DNA from: JBEVOS01 sp964564595
GTDB taxonomy: Bacteria; Pseudomonadota; Alphaproteobacteria; Caulobacterales; Aquidulcibacteraceae
Assembly: GCA_964564595.1 (NCBI GenBank)
Contig: CAZMCA010000001.1
Coordinates: 1 to 64,000 of the forward strand
Direction: 5' to 3'
Length of the DNA stretch: 64,000 nt
Below are positions 25,553-34,738 of this stretch, piece by piece (positions within the stretch are counted from its first letter, which is position 1; every line of letters starts with the position of its first letter). Below the pieces are notes generated by a model. The model did not search any database, was not told where the DNA came from, and saw nothing but the letters and a program-made list of their open reading frames with translations. A program made the position numbers and the translations under genes.

Positions 25553-26992
25553 TCACTCCGCTGGCGTTTGGATGGCGCGCAGTTTCTTCAGGTTTTCCTC
25601 GTGCGTGGTTCTGTCGATCCGGAACAGGAACATGCACACGATCGCGAGGAAGAAGAGCGTGGCCGCAGTGGGCAGGTAAATCAGCGCAAGATTGGTGAGG
25701 ATCTGCGGATCGACTTGGCCGCGTTCGGCGCCTTCCGGAAAGCCGACGAACGCGAGCAGCATGCTCGACACGAAGACGCCAACGCCAGAAACAGCCTTCT
25801 TGAAGAGATTGTCGGCCGAGAGCAGCAGCCCTTCAGAGCGTCGCCCCGTGCGCAGTTCAGCTTCCTCGACAACATCGGCGATCATCGCCGAGATCATAAT
25901 GAGCGTCGCCGTCGAAAACGCCGCTGAGATCAGGATCTCGACGAAGAAGAACCAGAACAGCTCTGGCGTGCCGTTCTCAGGCAAGATGCCCATGAGCCGG
26001 AAGAGCAGCGGCGTCACGCCGACGCCGAGGGCGATCGAAAAGGAGCTGATCGCGCCGAACTTCTTGCCGAACCACTTCACCCATTGCGGCGCGATCACGG
26101 TGCCGGCGACCGCGGCGCCCACACCCACGATCGTGATCGTCGCAATCTGCGCTTGCGTGAACTCGAAGAAGTAAATGAGCCAGTAGAGGTCGAGGCCCTG
26201 CTTGGCGCCGCCCGCGACCGAGATGAAAACGCCCGTCAGAACCACCGCCAGGAACGAGCGGCTCTTCATCGTGAGCCCCGCTTCCTTCAGCATATCCTTA
26301 AGGCCCGGCGTCTTCGCCGGCGGGCGCGCGAGATATGGGATCTGCCGGTGGGTGCCGAGCGAACTCACGATGATCGCCGCGAAAATCAACAAAGCGCCGG
26401 TGATCGAGTAGGGCAAATACCCTGCGCGATCGAGCACGCCGCCGGTGCCGTCCGGGTTCTCCACCAGGAACACTTGGTAGGCGAGCACGGTCATCCCGAG
26501 GCCGCCGACGACGTTGAAGAACATGCGCAGCGAATAAAGCTGCGTGCGCTTGTCGTAGTCGGACACGAGTTCCGGGGCGAGCGCGAGCGCGGGCAGTTCG
26601 AAGAACGTATCGAAGAGCCGGATCAGCAGTAGGCAGCCAAGCAGATAAACGGCCATCAGCTGGTCGCTGAGCGCCGGCGGGTTCCAGATCATAAAGAAGA
26701 GCAGCGCCACCGGCACGGCCGAGGCGTACATGAAAGGGTGACGCCGGCCCCAAGGCGAGCGGAAATTGTCCGAAACCTGCCCAACCGTCGGGTCGCACAC
26801 CGCATCCCAGAACAGCGTGAGCATGATCACGAGCCCGACCGTCGCCGGCGGCAGGCCGATCACCTGATTGTAGAAAATCAGCAGGAACGTCGCCAAACCG
26901 CGCTGCTTGACGGAACTCGCAATGGCGCCGCTCGCATAGAGGAGCTTGGTCGGAAGGCCGATGCGCGGGCGCGCGGTTTCTTGCGTTGTCAT
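25553..26992 (-). CDS. GPH-type MFS symporter (second of three tandem copies)
   Basis: A 479-residue paralogue of the flanking transporters with the same landmarks: FWDAVCDPTVGQVSDNFRSP, WGRRHPFMYASAVPVALLFF, and DVVEEAELRTGRRSEGLLLS near residue 400. Twelve membrane helices are expected. It differs clearly from its neighbours outside these motifs, so the copies have diverged and may transport different substrates. Gaps of 6 and 4 bases to the neighbouring genes show one transcription unit. Confidence 0.9.
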   Translation of the reverse strand: MTTQETARPRIGLPTKLLYASGAIASSVKQRGLATFLLIFYNQVIGLPPATVGLVIMLTLFWDAVCDPTVGQVSDNFRSPWGRRHPFMYASAVPVALLFFMIWNPPALSDQLMAVYLLGCLLLIRLFDTFFELPALALAPELVSDYDKRTQLYSLRMFFNVVGGLGMTVLAYQVFLVENPDGTGGVLDRAGYLPYSITGALLIFAAIIVSSLGTHRQIPYLARPPAKTPGLKDMLKEAGLTMKSRSFLAVVLTGVFISVAGGAKQGLDLYWLIYFFEFTQAQIATITIVGVGAAVAGTVIAPQWVKWFGKKFGAISSFSIALGVGVTPLLFRLMGILPENGTPELFWFFFVEILISAAFSTATLIMISAMIADVVEEAELRTGRRSEGLLLSADNLFKKAVSGVGVFVSSMLLAFVGFPEGAERGQVDPQILTNLALIYLPTAATLFFLAIVCMFLFRIDRTTHEENLKKLRAIQTPAE

Positions 26993-26998
26993 GAATTC

Positions 26999-28441
26999 CT
27001 ATTCCGCGGGCGTCGCGAGAGCGCGCAACTTCCGGAGGTTGTCGTCGTGGGCGGCCTTGTCGATCGAGTAGAGCGACAGCGTGAACATGGCCGCAACGAA
27101 GAGTCCGATGCTCATAGGCACATAGAGCAGCGCCATATTGTGCAAGATGTCGGGGTCGACAGCGCCCGGGCGCGCTTGGCGCGGGAACGCGATCATCGTC
27201 AGGATGAAGCCCGACATCATCACGCCGACGCCCGACACGAGCTTCTTGAAGAAGTTGTCGGCCGAAAACAGCAGCCCTTCGGAGCGGCGCCCGGTTTTCA
27301 CTTCGTTGTCCTCCACGACGTCGGCGATCATCGAAGTGACGATGATCGACGTCATGATCCCGCATGAGGCGAACACGAACTGTTCTGTGAGCACGATCCA
27401 GAAGATCGCCGGGTGGCCGTTTTCGGGCAGCACATCCAGAAGGCGAAGAATGACCGGCGTGTTGTTCGCGATCACCGCGACGATGAACATCGCGAGCGCG
27501 GCCTGCTTCTTGCCGAACTTGGCCGAAAGCGGCGTGCAGAGCGAGACGCCGACCAAGCTCGAAAGCACGCTCGCGATGGTGAGCAGCGTCAGCTGGTTCT
27601 GATCGAATTCCCAGAAGTAGAGCGCAAAGTAGATCGAGAGCCCGCCCATCAGGCCAAGCGCGACGGCGGCCAGCATGCCAGTGATGGTCAGCACCACGAA
27701 GTTGCGGTTCTTCACCGTGGTGAAGATTTCCTTCGCCATGCCGACAAACGTGATTTTGCGCGACGGTGCGTTGCGCAATGTCGGGATCAGGTGATGCGTC
27801 GCCAGCGATGAGATCATAATCACGCTGAAGATGATCGCCGCGCCCGTCACGCCGAACGCGAAATATCCATCGCGCGCCAGAATGCCGCCGGACCCATCCG
27901 GGTTCTGCTTCATGAACACCTGGTACGCGAGCAGCGCGATCACGATCCCGCTCATCAGCCCGAAGAACCAGCGGATCGCGATCAGCCCCGTGCGGTCGTT
28001 ATAGTCGGGCGCGAGTTCCGGCATCATCGCCGCGGACGGGAGTTCGTAGAAGCTGTCGAACAAGCGGATCGTCAGCAGCGCGCCCAGCATGAACGCGAAG
28101 AGATACGCGTCCGGCAAACCGGCCGGCGGATTCCAAAGGAAGAAGAAGCCGACCGCATACGGGATCGCGGCCGCATACATGAACGGATGGCGCCGCCCCC
28201 AGCGAGACCGGAAATTGTCCGACGCTTGCCCAACGCTCGGATCGAAAAACGCGTCGAACACCAGTGCGATCGTGATCGCGAACGCCACGGTCGCCGGCGG
28301 TAGGCCCATCACCTGATTGTAGAAGATCATCAGGAAGCCGCTGAGCGCGCGGTTCTTGACGCCATTGGCGGCGGCGCCGACGCCGTAAAGCAGCTTGGTG
28401 CCGAACGGGAGGCGCCGATGGGGCGTCTGATCTTCGCTCAT
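26999..28441 (-). CDS. GPH-type MFS symporter (first of three tandem copies)
   Basis: A 480-residue GPH family symporter. Landmarks: VFDAFFDPSVGQASDNFRSR, WGRRHPFMYAAAIPYAVGFF, SFYELPSAAMMPELAPDYND and DVVEDNEVKTGRRSEGLLFS. The start MSEDQTPHRRLPFGTKLLYG at 28441 is chosen because it matches the paralogues' N-termini and lies 5 bases after the serine hydrolase stop; the open frame further up lies inside that gene. Function as in the neighbours: cation-coupled uptake of a sugar-like solute, inferred from the family only. Confidence 0.9.
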   Translation of the reverse strand: MSEDQTPHRRLPFGTKLLYGVGAAANGVKNRALSGFLMIFYNQVMGLPPATVAFAITIALVFDAFFDPSVGQASDNFRSRWGRRHPFMYAAAIPYAVGFFFLWNPPAGLPDAYLFAFMLGALLTIRLFDSFYELPSAAMMPELAPDYNDRTGLIAIRWFFGLMSGIVIALLAYQVFMKQNPDGSGGILARDGYFAFGVTGAAIIFSVIMISSLATHHLIPTLRNAPSRKITFVGMAKEIFTTVKNRNFVVLTITGMLAAVALGLMGGLSIYFALYFWEFDQNQLTLLTIASVLSSLVGVSLCTPLSAKFGKKQAALAMFIVAVIANNTPVILRLLDVLPENGHPAIFWIVLTEQFVFASCGIMTSIIVTSMIADVVEDNEVKTGRRSEGLLFSADNFFKKLVSGVGVMMSGFILTMIAFPRQARPGAVDPDILHNMALLYVPMSIGLFVAAMFTLSLYSIDKAAHDDNLRKLRALATPAE

Positions 28442-28446
28442 CGCCG

Positions 28447-29688
28447 CTACTCGACGATGGAGGAGTAGATGATGCTTTTGAGCTGGCCGCGGAAGTTGAA
28501 CGTTCCCGACGGCATCAGCTGCGTCATGAAGACGACGCTGAGATCCTCCGCCGGATCGACCCAAAAGATCGTGCTCGCCGCGCCGCCCCAATAATAATCG
28601 CCCGCGCCGAGCGAGCCGGTCGTGACCTGATCCATTGTCGAGGCAAAGCCGAGCCCGAAGCCGACGCCTTCATTGGCGGTCTCTGAGAACCCGCCGATCG
28701 CCATCTGCGTGAGGTCTTTGCCGTCCTTCAGATGGTTCATGTGCATCATCTCGATCGTGCGCGGCCCGAGGATGCGCGCGCCGTCGAGCTCCCCGCCGCG
28801 CCGGAGCATCTCGGCAAAGCGCAGATAGTCATGGATCGTGCCGGTGAGGCCGCCGCCGCCGGAGAAGAATGTCGGCTCCTTCAGATAATCGCTCGATTCC
28901 GGATCATCGATCAGCTGAAGCTTCTTGTCGGCGCCGCGCCGGTAGTTCGCCGTGAACCGCCCGACTTTGTCGGCCGCGACCGTGAAGGAGGTGTCTTTCA
29001 TTTTGAGCGGATCGAAGATGCGCTCTTGAAGGTACTTATCGAACCGCTTGCCGGAGATGCGCTCCACCAGCGCGCCGCACACGTCGGTCGAGAGCGAATA
29101 CATCCAGCGCTCGCCCGGCTCGTAGAACAACGGCACGCGGCCAAGCTTGGCCATAAACTGCTCGAGCGTCTCATCGCGCCCGCGGCGCACTTTCTCTCGC
29201 GCATAGGCGGCGTCGACCGGGTGTTTGGAATCCGGCGCGCCGAGTGCGGCGAGGGCGTTCCCGTAAGTCAGCCCGCCGGTGTGGCAGAGCATGTCGCGCA
29301 TCGAGACGGGGCGCTTGGGCGCGCGCGTCTTCATGTCGTCGAGGCCGCCGCTCTCATAGACTTGTTGCGCCTTCCATTCGGGGAAGAAGCGCGAAACGGG
29401 ATCGTTCAGCTGGAACGCGCCTTCCTCGTAGAGCGTCATCAGCGCGACCGATGTGATGGGCTTGGTCATCGAGTAGATGCGGAAGATCGCATCGTCGCGC
29501 ATCGCCTTGTCGCGCTCGCGATCCATCTTCCCGAACGACTTGAGATAGGCGAGGTGGCCCTTGCGCGAGACCGCGACTTGGCAGCCCGCGATCTTCTCGG
29601 GCCCGATGTAATGGCGCTCCAAATGCGCGGCGATGCGGTCAAGGCGATCGGGCGCAAAGCCCGCCTTCTTTGGGGCCACTTCCATCAT
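28447..29688 (-). CDS. serine hydrolase, class C beta-lactamase-like esterase
   Basis: A 413-residue protein of the beta-lactamase/EstB fold. The nucleophile motif SMTK is at residues 73-76 (IYSMTKPITSVALMTLYEEG), the second motif region is RWMYSLSTDVCGALVE, and a Gly-rich third motif region follows (FFSGGGGLTGTIHDYLR). No signal peptide, so it is probably cytoplasmic. EstB-type enzymes cleave esters or amides of small molecules; some act on drugs or plant-derived esters. As the first gene of an operon with three sugar-type transporters, it may process what they bring in. Two adjacent ATGs are possible; the first is given. Confidence 0.88.
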   Translation of the reverse strand: MMEVAPKKAGFAPDRLDRIAAHLERHYIGPEKIAGCQVAVSRKGHLAYLKSFGKMDRERDKAMRDDAIFRIYSMTKPITSVALMTLYEEGAFQLNDPVSRFFPEWKAQQVYESGGLDDMKTRAPKRPVSMRDMLCHTGGLTYGNALAALGAPDSKHPVDAAYAREKVRRGRDETLEQFMAKLGRVPLFYEPGERWMYSLSTDVCGALVERISGKRFDKYLQERIFDPLKMKDTSFTVAADKVGRFTANYRRGADKKLQLIDDPESSDYLKEPTFFSGGGGLTGTIHDYLRFAEMLRRGGELDGARILGPRTIEMMHMNHLKDGKDLTQMAIGGFSETANEGVGFGLGFASTMDQVTTGSLGAGDYYWGGAASTIFWVDPAEDLSVVFMTQLMPSGTFNFRGQLKSIIYSSIVE

Positions 29689-29858
29689 CAGCTCTCCCTA
29701 GCGACCCTCTTTCGGGGCTCTATGCATGTGAGAATGAGGGAGGAGCGCGCGCACGCGCAAGCGAATTTGAAAGCGCGGTATCCCGGCTGACGCAGCGCGG
29801 GCCGGAACAGCCCCCACCGCACGCGATTGTGAAAGCGGGTGACGTAAGGAGCATAAGG

Positions 29859-30176
29859 ATGCCGCGCGGCGATAAGTCGAGCTACACCGACAAGCAGAAG
29901 CGCAAAGCCGAGCATATCGAAGACGGATACGAGGCGCGCGGCGTGCCCAAGAAAGAGGCCGCCGCGCGCGCCTGGGCCACCGTTAACAAAGAGAGCGGCG
30001 GCGGCAACAAAAGCGGCTCTGGACGCGGCGTGCCCGATACGCACGTCTCCGCCAAGCGTGGCGGCAAACTTGGCGGTCGGGCAGCAGCCAAGCGTCCGGC
30101 GAAAGCGCGTTCCGCATCTGCGAAGAAGGCGGCCGCGACGCGCAAGCGCAACGCCGCGAAGAAAGCCAAGCGCTGA
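29859..30176 (+). CDS. small basic 'plasmid stabilization'-type protein with histone-like tail
   Basis: A 105-residue strongly basic protein. The N-terminal half (MPRGDKSSYTDKQKRKAEHI, EDGYEARGVPKKEAAARAWA, TVNKESGGGNKSGSGRG) matches a small family widely annotated as plasmid stabilization protein, for which I know of no proven function. The last 45 residues are Lys/Ala/Arg repeats like histone H1 tails and could bind DNA or RNA. The ATG at 29859 follows aagga. It is a single-gene unit, with the serine hydrolase operon starting in the other direction. Confidence 0.8.
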   Translation: MPRGDKSSYTDKQKRKAEHIEDGYEARGVPKKEAAARAWATVNKESGGGNKSGSGRGVPDTHVSAKRGGKLGGRAAAKRPAKARSASAKKAAATRKRNAAKKAKR

Positions 30177-30233
30177 GCGTGCAAACGGCGCCGCTGCGTC
30201 GTACCAAGCTGCGTTGACGAGACGGAGGCGCTG

Positions 30234-30563
30234 ATGCGCGGATGGATTTTGGCGAGCGCGTTGTTGCTGGCGGCGTGCGGCACGAGCGGCGGCGGTGGCG
30301 GTCCCTTCGGCCCCGAGCCAGGTCCCGCGCCGCCCCTCCCGACGAGCGGGCCGATCCTTTATTCCTGCGCGGACGGCACGCAGCTCCAAGTGACGTATCG
30401 AGACGGCCAAGCGCTGGTCGCCGTCGTCGGCGGCGTGTCGATGTCGCTGCCGCTCGCGGGCAACGGCTATTATTCGAACGGCCGCTACGCGCTCCGCGGC
30501 GGCGGCGCGCAAACGCAATGGGAAGTCGGCCGCGCCGCGCCTGTCGCGTGCCGAGGAAGCTAG
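30234..30563 (+). CDS. lipoprotein with MliC-like (lysozyme inhibitor) domain
   Basis: A 109-residue lipoprotein. The signal peptide ends in a lipobox (LLLAACG), followed by a Gly/Pro-rich linker and a domain beginning LYSCADGTQLQVTYRDGQAL and ending RYALRGGGAQTQWEVGR with a final Cys. The pattern Y-x-C-x-x-G ... V-x-Y ... G-x-x-Y ... C is that of MliC/PliC-type inhibitors of C-type lysozyme in the periplasm. The match is to pattern only, so the role is tentative. The stop overlaps that of the convergent SDR gene at CTAG. Confidence 0.72.
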   Translation: MRGWILASALLLAACGTSGGGGGPFGPEPGPAPPLPTSGPILYSCADGTQLQVTYRDGQALVAVVGGVSMSLPLAGNGYYSNGRYALRGGGAQTQWEVGRAAPVACRGS

Positions 30564-31294
30564 ATCAGCGAAACGCCGCCATCGACGAGGAAGGATTGCC
30601 CCGTCACATAGGCGGCGAGCGGTGAGCAGAGGAAGAGAACAGGCCCCGCGATGTCTTCCGGCGTGCCATAGCGCCCGCCGGGCACACGCTGTGCAAACGC
30701 CGCCTCCGAGCCTTCGCGCACCTGGTTCATCGTGAGCTTCGTCGGCACCATGCCGGGGCCGATGCCATTCACGCGGATGCCGAGCTTTCCCCATTTCACC
30801 GCAAGCACCGTGTTGAGGTGCTTCAGGCCCGCTTTGCTGGCGGTGTAGGCCGGGTTGTTGCGCGCCCCGCGCACGCTCACCACCGAATCCAAGTTCACGA
30901 TCGCGCCCTTGCGTGCCGAGAGCTTGTCGCGAAACGCCTGACAGACGTGCATCACGCCGGTGAGATTGATGTCGACGACGCGTGCGAAGCCTTCGCGTTC
31001 GAACTCCTTGCTCGAATAGAGCACAGTACCGACGCAGTTCACGAGCGCATCGAGTTCGCCGACCTCGCTGACCAGCGCATCGACGGAAGCCGGATCGCCT
31101 ACGTCGAGCTGCTTGAACGTCATGCCGGAGAAGTCGCGCGGGTAGGCGTCCTGCGTGCGCGTGCCGGTCGTGATCGTCTCCGCGCCGCTATCGCGGAACG
31201 CGCAGGCGACGCCGTAGCCGATCCCGTCCGAGCCGCCGGTCACCAGAACGCGTTTGCCGGTGAAGTCGAGCGCGCCGCGCATGTCCATGTGCAT
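30560..31294 (-). CDS. short-chain dehydrogenase/reductase
   Basis: A 244-residue classical SDR. The cofactor motif TGGSDGIGYG lies near residues 19-28, NCVG stands for the NAG motif, and the catalytic Ser-Tyr-Lys is seen in NLDSVVSVRG and YTASKAGLKH. The C-terminus GQSFLVDGGVSLI is standard. It should oxidise or reduce an alcohol/carbonyl with NAD(P); the substrate is unknown. It follows no close partner; the upstream acyltransferase gene on the same strand is about 50 bases away. Confidence 0.92.
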   Translation of the reverse strand: MHMDMRGALDFTGKRVLVTGGSDGIGYGVACAFRDSGAETITTGTRTQDAYPRDFSGMTFKQLDVGDPASVDALVSEVGELDALVNCVGTVLYSSKEFEREGFARVVDINLTGVMHVCQAFRDKLSARKGAIVNLDSVVSVRGARNNPAYTASKAGLKHLNTVLAVKWGKLGIRVNGIGPGMVPTKLTMNQVREGSEAAFAQRVPGGRYGTPEDIAGPVLFLCSPLAAYVTGQSFLVDGGVSLI

Positions 31295-31341
31295 CTCCCT
31301 TTTGACGGGGATGCTACACGGCTAAGCGCGCGAGCAAAGCG

Positions 31342-32484
31342 TCACGCGGGGGAAGCGGCGCTCTTCAAGCCGAACAGGAACCGCATCGGGCCGAACGGCC
31401 GGATCAGCGCCTCATAGATCGCAAACGAGCCGAGCGCGGTGATCGCGAGGATCGCCCCCGCTTCGATTGGCGCTGGCAGGTCGAGCGGGAACAGAAAGAA
31501 CGCCGCGATCAGCAAAATCGGCTGATGCAGCACATAGACGGGTAAGATCGCCTCGTTGAGATGCGTCAGCTGCACGGAGGGCCGGTTGAGGTGTTCGTAC
31601 GCAAAGCCTGAGAGGGCGCAGATCGCGAACCACGAATAGAGGCTCGTTGCGATGCTCCAGAGCACGCCGTCCCATAGCGTATCCATCCGGCCCGTCAGCC
31701 AATAGGCGCGGCACGCCGTCTGCGCCGTGAGCGCGACGAGCGCGATCGCCAACAGCGCCATGCGATGCCTGCGCACGAACTCCCAGAACCCATCCTGCCG
31801 CGCACACACGATGCCCGTGGCGAACATGGCGAGCCATTTCAGGTGCCCGCCCCAATCGTCGACCAGCGCATGCGTGATCGGCGCCACGTGCTCAATCGCA
31901 AGGTTCGCCACGATCAGCGCCAGCGGCGGCGCGATCATCAGCGTTGCGTGCGACACCGGCTTGGGCGGCGCCGTGGCACTCGCGCCGCGCAACCTCATCA
32001 CGAGCGCGAGGCCTAGTGTGTAAACAAGTAGATAGACCACGAACCACAAATGGTCCCATGTCGGCATCGTCTTGCCGAGCGGCGCAACGAGCGTCTGATC
32101 TGCCGGCAGATATTCGCCCAGCCAAAAGTCGAGATACCCGAGTTGCGTCACGCCCTTGGAGATCAGCTCCACGTAGGTCTGCGGCGGGATCACGATGAAC
32201 ATGCCCACCAAGATCACCGGCACGAGCCGGCGCAGCCGATCGCGCGCAAATCCGCCAGCGCCGAGCTTTTCGATCAGAAACCGGCTCGCCACGCCGGAAA
32301 TGAGGAACAGCAGCGCCATGCGCCACGGCGAAAACGTGAGCAGCGCCCAATCGACCGCGCCGGAAATGCGTGGGCTCTTCAGATTGTAGTCGAACGTCGC
32401 GTAGAGCGCGCCAACGTGGAAGAGGATCAGAAGTCCGAAAGCGATGACGCGCAGCCAATCGAGGAAGTGCTTGCGCGGCCCCAT
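31342..32484 (-). CDS. acyltransferase 3 family membrane protein (OpgC-like)
   Basis: A 380-residue polytopic membrane protein with about ten hydrophobic helices. The start MGPRKHFLDWLRVIAFGLLI and the following LFHVGALY contain the conserved Asp and His regions of acyltransferase family 3. Other landmarks are WALLTFSPWRMALLFLISGV and LPVYVLHQPILLIAAFFLFP. The family transfers acyl groups onto glycans or other surface molecules from the cytoplasm side; OpgC succinylates periplasmic glucans. The acceptor here is unknown. The ATG at 32484 is 2 bases after the pyrC-like stop, so it is co-transcribed with pyrB. Confidence 0.85.
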   Translation of the reverse strand: MGPRKHFLDWLRVIAFGLLILFHVGALYATFDYNLKSPRISGAVDWALLTFSPWRMALLFLISGVASRFLIEKLGAGGFARDRLRRLVPVILVGMFIVIPPQTYVELISKGVTQLGYLDFWLGEYLPADQTLVAPLGKTMPTWDHLWFVVYLLVYTLGLALVMRLRGASATAPPKPVSHATLMIAPPLALIVANLAIEHVAPITHALVDDWGGHLKWLAMFATGIVCARQDGFWEFVRRHRMALLAIALVALTAQTACRAYWLTGRMDTLWDGVLWSIATSLYSWFAICALSGFAYEHLNRPSVQLTHLNEAILPVYVLHQPILLIAAFFLFPLDLPAPIEAGAILAITALGSFAIYEALIRPFGPMRFLFGLKSAASPA

Positions 32485-32486
32485 CG

Positions 32487-33758
32487 CTATCCGGCGAAAA
32501 CTTCTTTGCCGCCGACAAACGTCCGCAGCACCGCGCCTTGCATCAGTTTTTCGTCGAACGGCGAGTTTTTGCACTTCGACAAGAACTGCTCGCTGTCGAG
32601 CCGGTAGGGCTTGCCCAGATCGACGAGGATCAGATCCGCGGGCGCGCCCTTCGTGAGCCGCCCATGCGGCAGCCCAAGGAGCGTCGCGGGATTGAGCGTC
32701 ATCGCGCGCACCACATCGATGAGCTTCACCACACCGTTGTGATGGAGCGTCAGCGCGCCCGGCAGCAGAGTCTCAAGCGCCGAAGCGCCGGGGGCGGCTT
32801 CATCGAACGGCAAGCGTTTTTCTTCCGCCGGCCGCGGATCGTGCCCGGACACGATTACGTCGATCAGCCCATCGGCGACCGCAAGGCCAAGCGCGACGCG
32901 ATCATCCTCGCGCCGCAGCGGCGGCGAGAGCTTCGCGAACGTCCGATACTCATCGACGTCCTGCTCATTCAGCGCAAGGTGATGCACGCTCACGCTCGCA
33001 TGCGCCTTCACGCGCTTATGCTTGGCGCGCTTCAGCGCTTCGAGCGTCGTCGCCGCCGAGATCATGTCGAGCAGCAGCCGCCCGCCCGTGATCTCCGCGA
33101 GCGCCAGATCGCGCTCGGCCATGATCGTTTCCGCCGCCGCCGGGATGCCGGGCAGGCCAAGCCGCGCCGAGAGGGCGCCCTCGTTCATGCAGCCTTGGCC
33201 GAGATAGGGGTCTTCCGGCCGGTGCGCGACGAGCGCGCCGAAAGCGGTCGAGTACGACAGCGCCCGGCGCAGCACGCGGCTGTCGAGGATCGGCGCGTCG
33301 CCGTTCGCGAACATAACGGCGCCGGCTTGGCTGAGGAGGCCCATCTCCGTCATGGCCTTGCCTTCAAGACCATGCGTCAGCGCCGCAGCTGGCAGCACGC
33401 GCACATCGGCGCGCGCGCCGCCGCGCCGGAGCACGTAATCGACCAAGCTCTGGTCATCGATCACAGGGGTCGTGTTGGGCTGGACGACCATCGTCGTCAC
33501 GCCGCCCTTGGCCGCCGCGCGCCCTGCGCTCCGGAACGTCTCGCGATGCTCCGCGCCCGGCTCGCCGAGCACGACGCGCATATCGATCAGCCCCGGCAAC
33601 ACGCAGTGGCCGCCCGCGTCGATCTCGATGGCCCGCGCCGGCGCCTCGACGCTTTTGCCGACGGCCATCACCGTCTCGTCGAACAGAATCTCGCCCGGCC
33701 CGTCATAGCCGGAGGCGGGGTCCACCAGGCGCGTGTTGCGGATGATCGTGGTGGTCAC
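32487..33758 (-). CDS. dihydroorotase-like protein lacking metal ligands (PyrC/PyrX type)
   Basis: A 423-residue amidohydrolase-fold protein in the position of pyrC next to pyrB. The zinc motif DxHxHxR is replaced by DMRVVLGEPG, the later HVS position reads LDMISAATT, and the DHAPH position reads SGHDPRPAEE. All histidine ligands that can be checked are lost, so it should not be catalytic. Such inactive dihydroorotase homologues (PyrX) form a structural complex with aspartate carbamoyltransferase in several bacteria. A GTG start overlaps the pyrB stop by four bases (GTGA), supporting stoichiometric production. A true dihydroorotase must be encoded elsewhere. Confidence 0.88.
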   Translation of the reverse strand: MTTTIIRNTRLVDPASGYDGPGEILFDETVMAVGKSVEAPARAIEIDAGGHCVLPGLIDMRVVLGEPGAEHRETFRSAGRAAAKGGVTTMVVQPNTTPVIDDQSLVDYVLRRGGARADVRVLPAAALTHGLEGKAMTEMGLLSQAGAVMFANGDAPILDSRVLRRALSYSTAFGALVAHRPEDPYLGQGCMNEGALSARLGLPGIPAAAETIMAERDLALAEITGGRLLLDMISAATTLEALKRAKHKRVKAHASVSVHHLALNEQDVDEYRTFAKLSPPLRREDDRVALGLAVADGLIDVIVSGHDPRPAEEKRLPFDEAAPGASALETLLPGALTLHHNGVVKLIDVVRAMTLNPATLLGLPHGRLTKGAPADLILVDLGKPYRLDSEQFLSKCKNSPFDEKLMQGAVLRTFVGGKEVFAG

Positions 33759-34738
33759 GCCGCGGGCCCTTCATTGCTGGCATTGTTGGCCAGCGCCTCA
33801 AGCACCGCCATGCGCATCGCCACGCCCATGCGCACCTGTTTCTCGATCAGCGAAACGCCGACTTTGTCGGCGATGGCGCTGTCGATCTCGATCCCCCGAT
33901 TCATTGGGCCTGGGTGCATCACCAGCGCGCCCGGCTTGGCGCAGGCGAGCTTTTCTTCATCGAGCCCGTAGAACCAAAAGAACTCCCGGGGGCTCGGGAT
34001 GAAGCCCCCCTGCATGCGCTCGTTCTGAAGGCGCAGCATCATCACCACGTCGCAGCCCTTGAGGCCCGCGCGCATGTCGGTAAACACCGCCGCGCCCCAA
34101 CTTTCGGCGTCCGCCGGCATCAGCGTCGGCGGGCCGATGAGATGGACGCGCGCGCCCAGCATGTTCAGCAGCGCGACGTTCGAGCGGGCGACGCGTGAGT
34201 GCAGCACGTCCCCGCAGATCGCGACCGTGATCCCCGCGATCGCGCCAAGCTCGCGGCGGAGCGTCAGCGCATCGAGCAGCGCTTGCGTCGGATGCTCGTG
34301 GCCCCCATCGCCGGCGTTGATCACCGAGCAGCCGACTTTGCGGGAGAGCAGCGCCGCCGCGCCCGATGAGCCGTGACGCACGACGAGGAGGTCGGGACTC
34401 ATCGCGTTCAGCGTGGCGGCCGTATCGATCAACGTTTCGCCCTTCGCAACGGAGGACGACTTCACGCTCATGTTCACGACGTCCGCGCCCATGCGCTTGC
34501 CGGCCAATTCGAAGGAGGACTGGGTCCGGGTCGAGTTCTCGAAAAAGAGGTTGATCAGGGTCCGCCCGCGGAGGGTCGTGAGCTTCTTTTCCCTTTGTTC
34601 CAGAAGGGGAATGAACCCCTCTGCCCGGTTCAGGAGCTGTTCAGCGTCCCCGGCGGAGAGGTCGGCGATCGACAATAAATGCTTATGGCGGAAGGGCTTG
34701 GCGTCCTCTGTGGACGAATCTGGAGCCGGCTTAGCCAT
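33755..34738 (-). CDS. pyrB: aspartate carbamoyltransferase catalytic chain
   Basis: A 327-residue aspartate transcarbamoylase, which condenses carbamoyl phosphate with aspartate in pyrimidine synthesis. The carbamoyl-phosphate motif FFENSTRTQSSFELAGKR, the GDGGHEHPTQALLD loop and the C-terminal MHPGPMNRGIEI are all present. No pyrI follows; instead an inactive dihydroorotase homologue is translationally coupled, the arrangement known from non-enteric ATCases. It is the first gene of pyrB, pyrC-like, acyltransferase, and is divergent from the small gene at 34901. Confidence 0.96.
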   Translation of the reverse strand: MAKPAPDSSTEDAKPFRHKHLLSIADLSAGDAEQLLNRAEGFIPLLEQREKKLTTLRGRTLINLFFENSTRTQSSFELAGKRMGADVVNMSVKSSSVAKGETLIDTAATLNAMSPDLLVVRHGSSGAAALLSRKVGCSVINAGDGGHEHPTQALLDALTLRRELGAIAGITVAICGDVLHSRVARSNVALLNMLGARVHLIGPPTLMPADAESWGAAVFTDMRAGLKGCDVVMMLRLQNERMQGGFIPSPREFFWFYGLDEEKLACAKPGALVMHPGPMNRGIEIDSAIADKVGVSLIEKQVRMGVAMRMAVLEALANNASNEGPAA

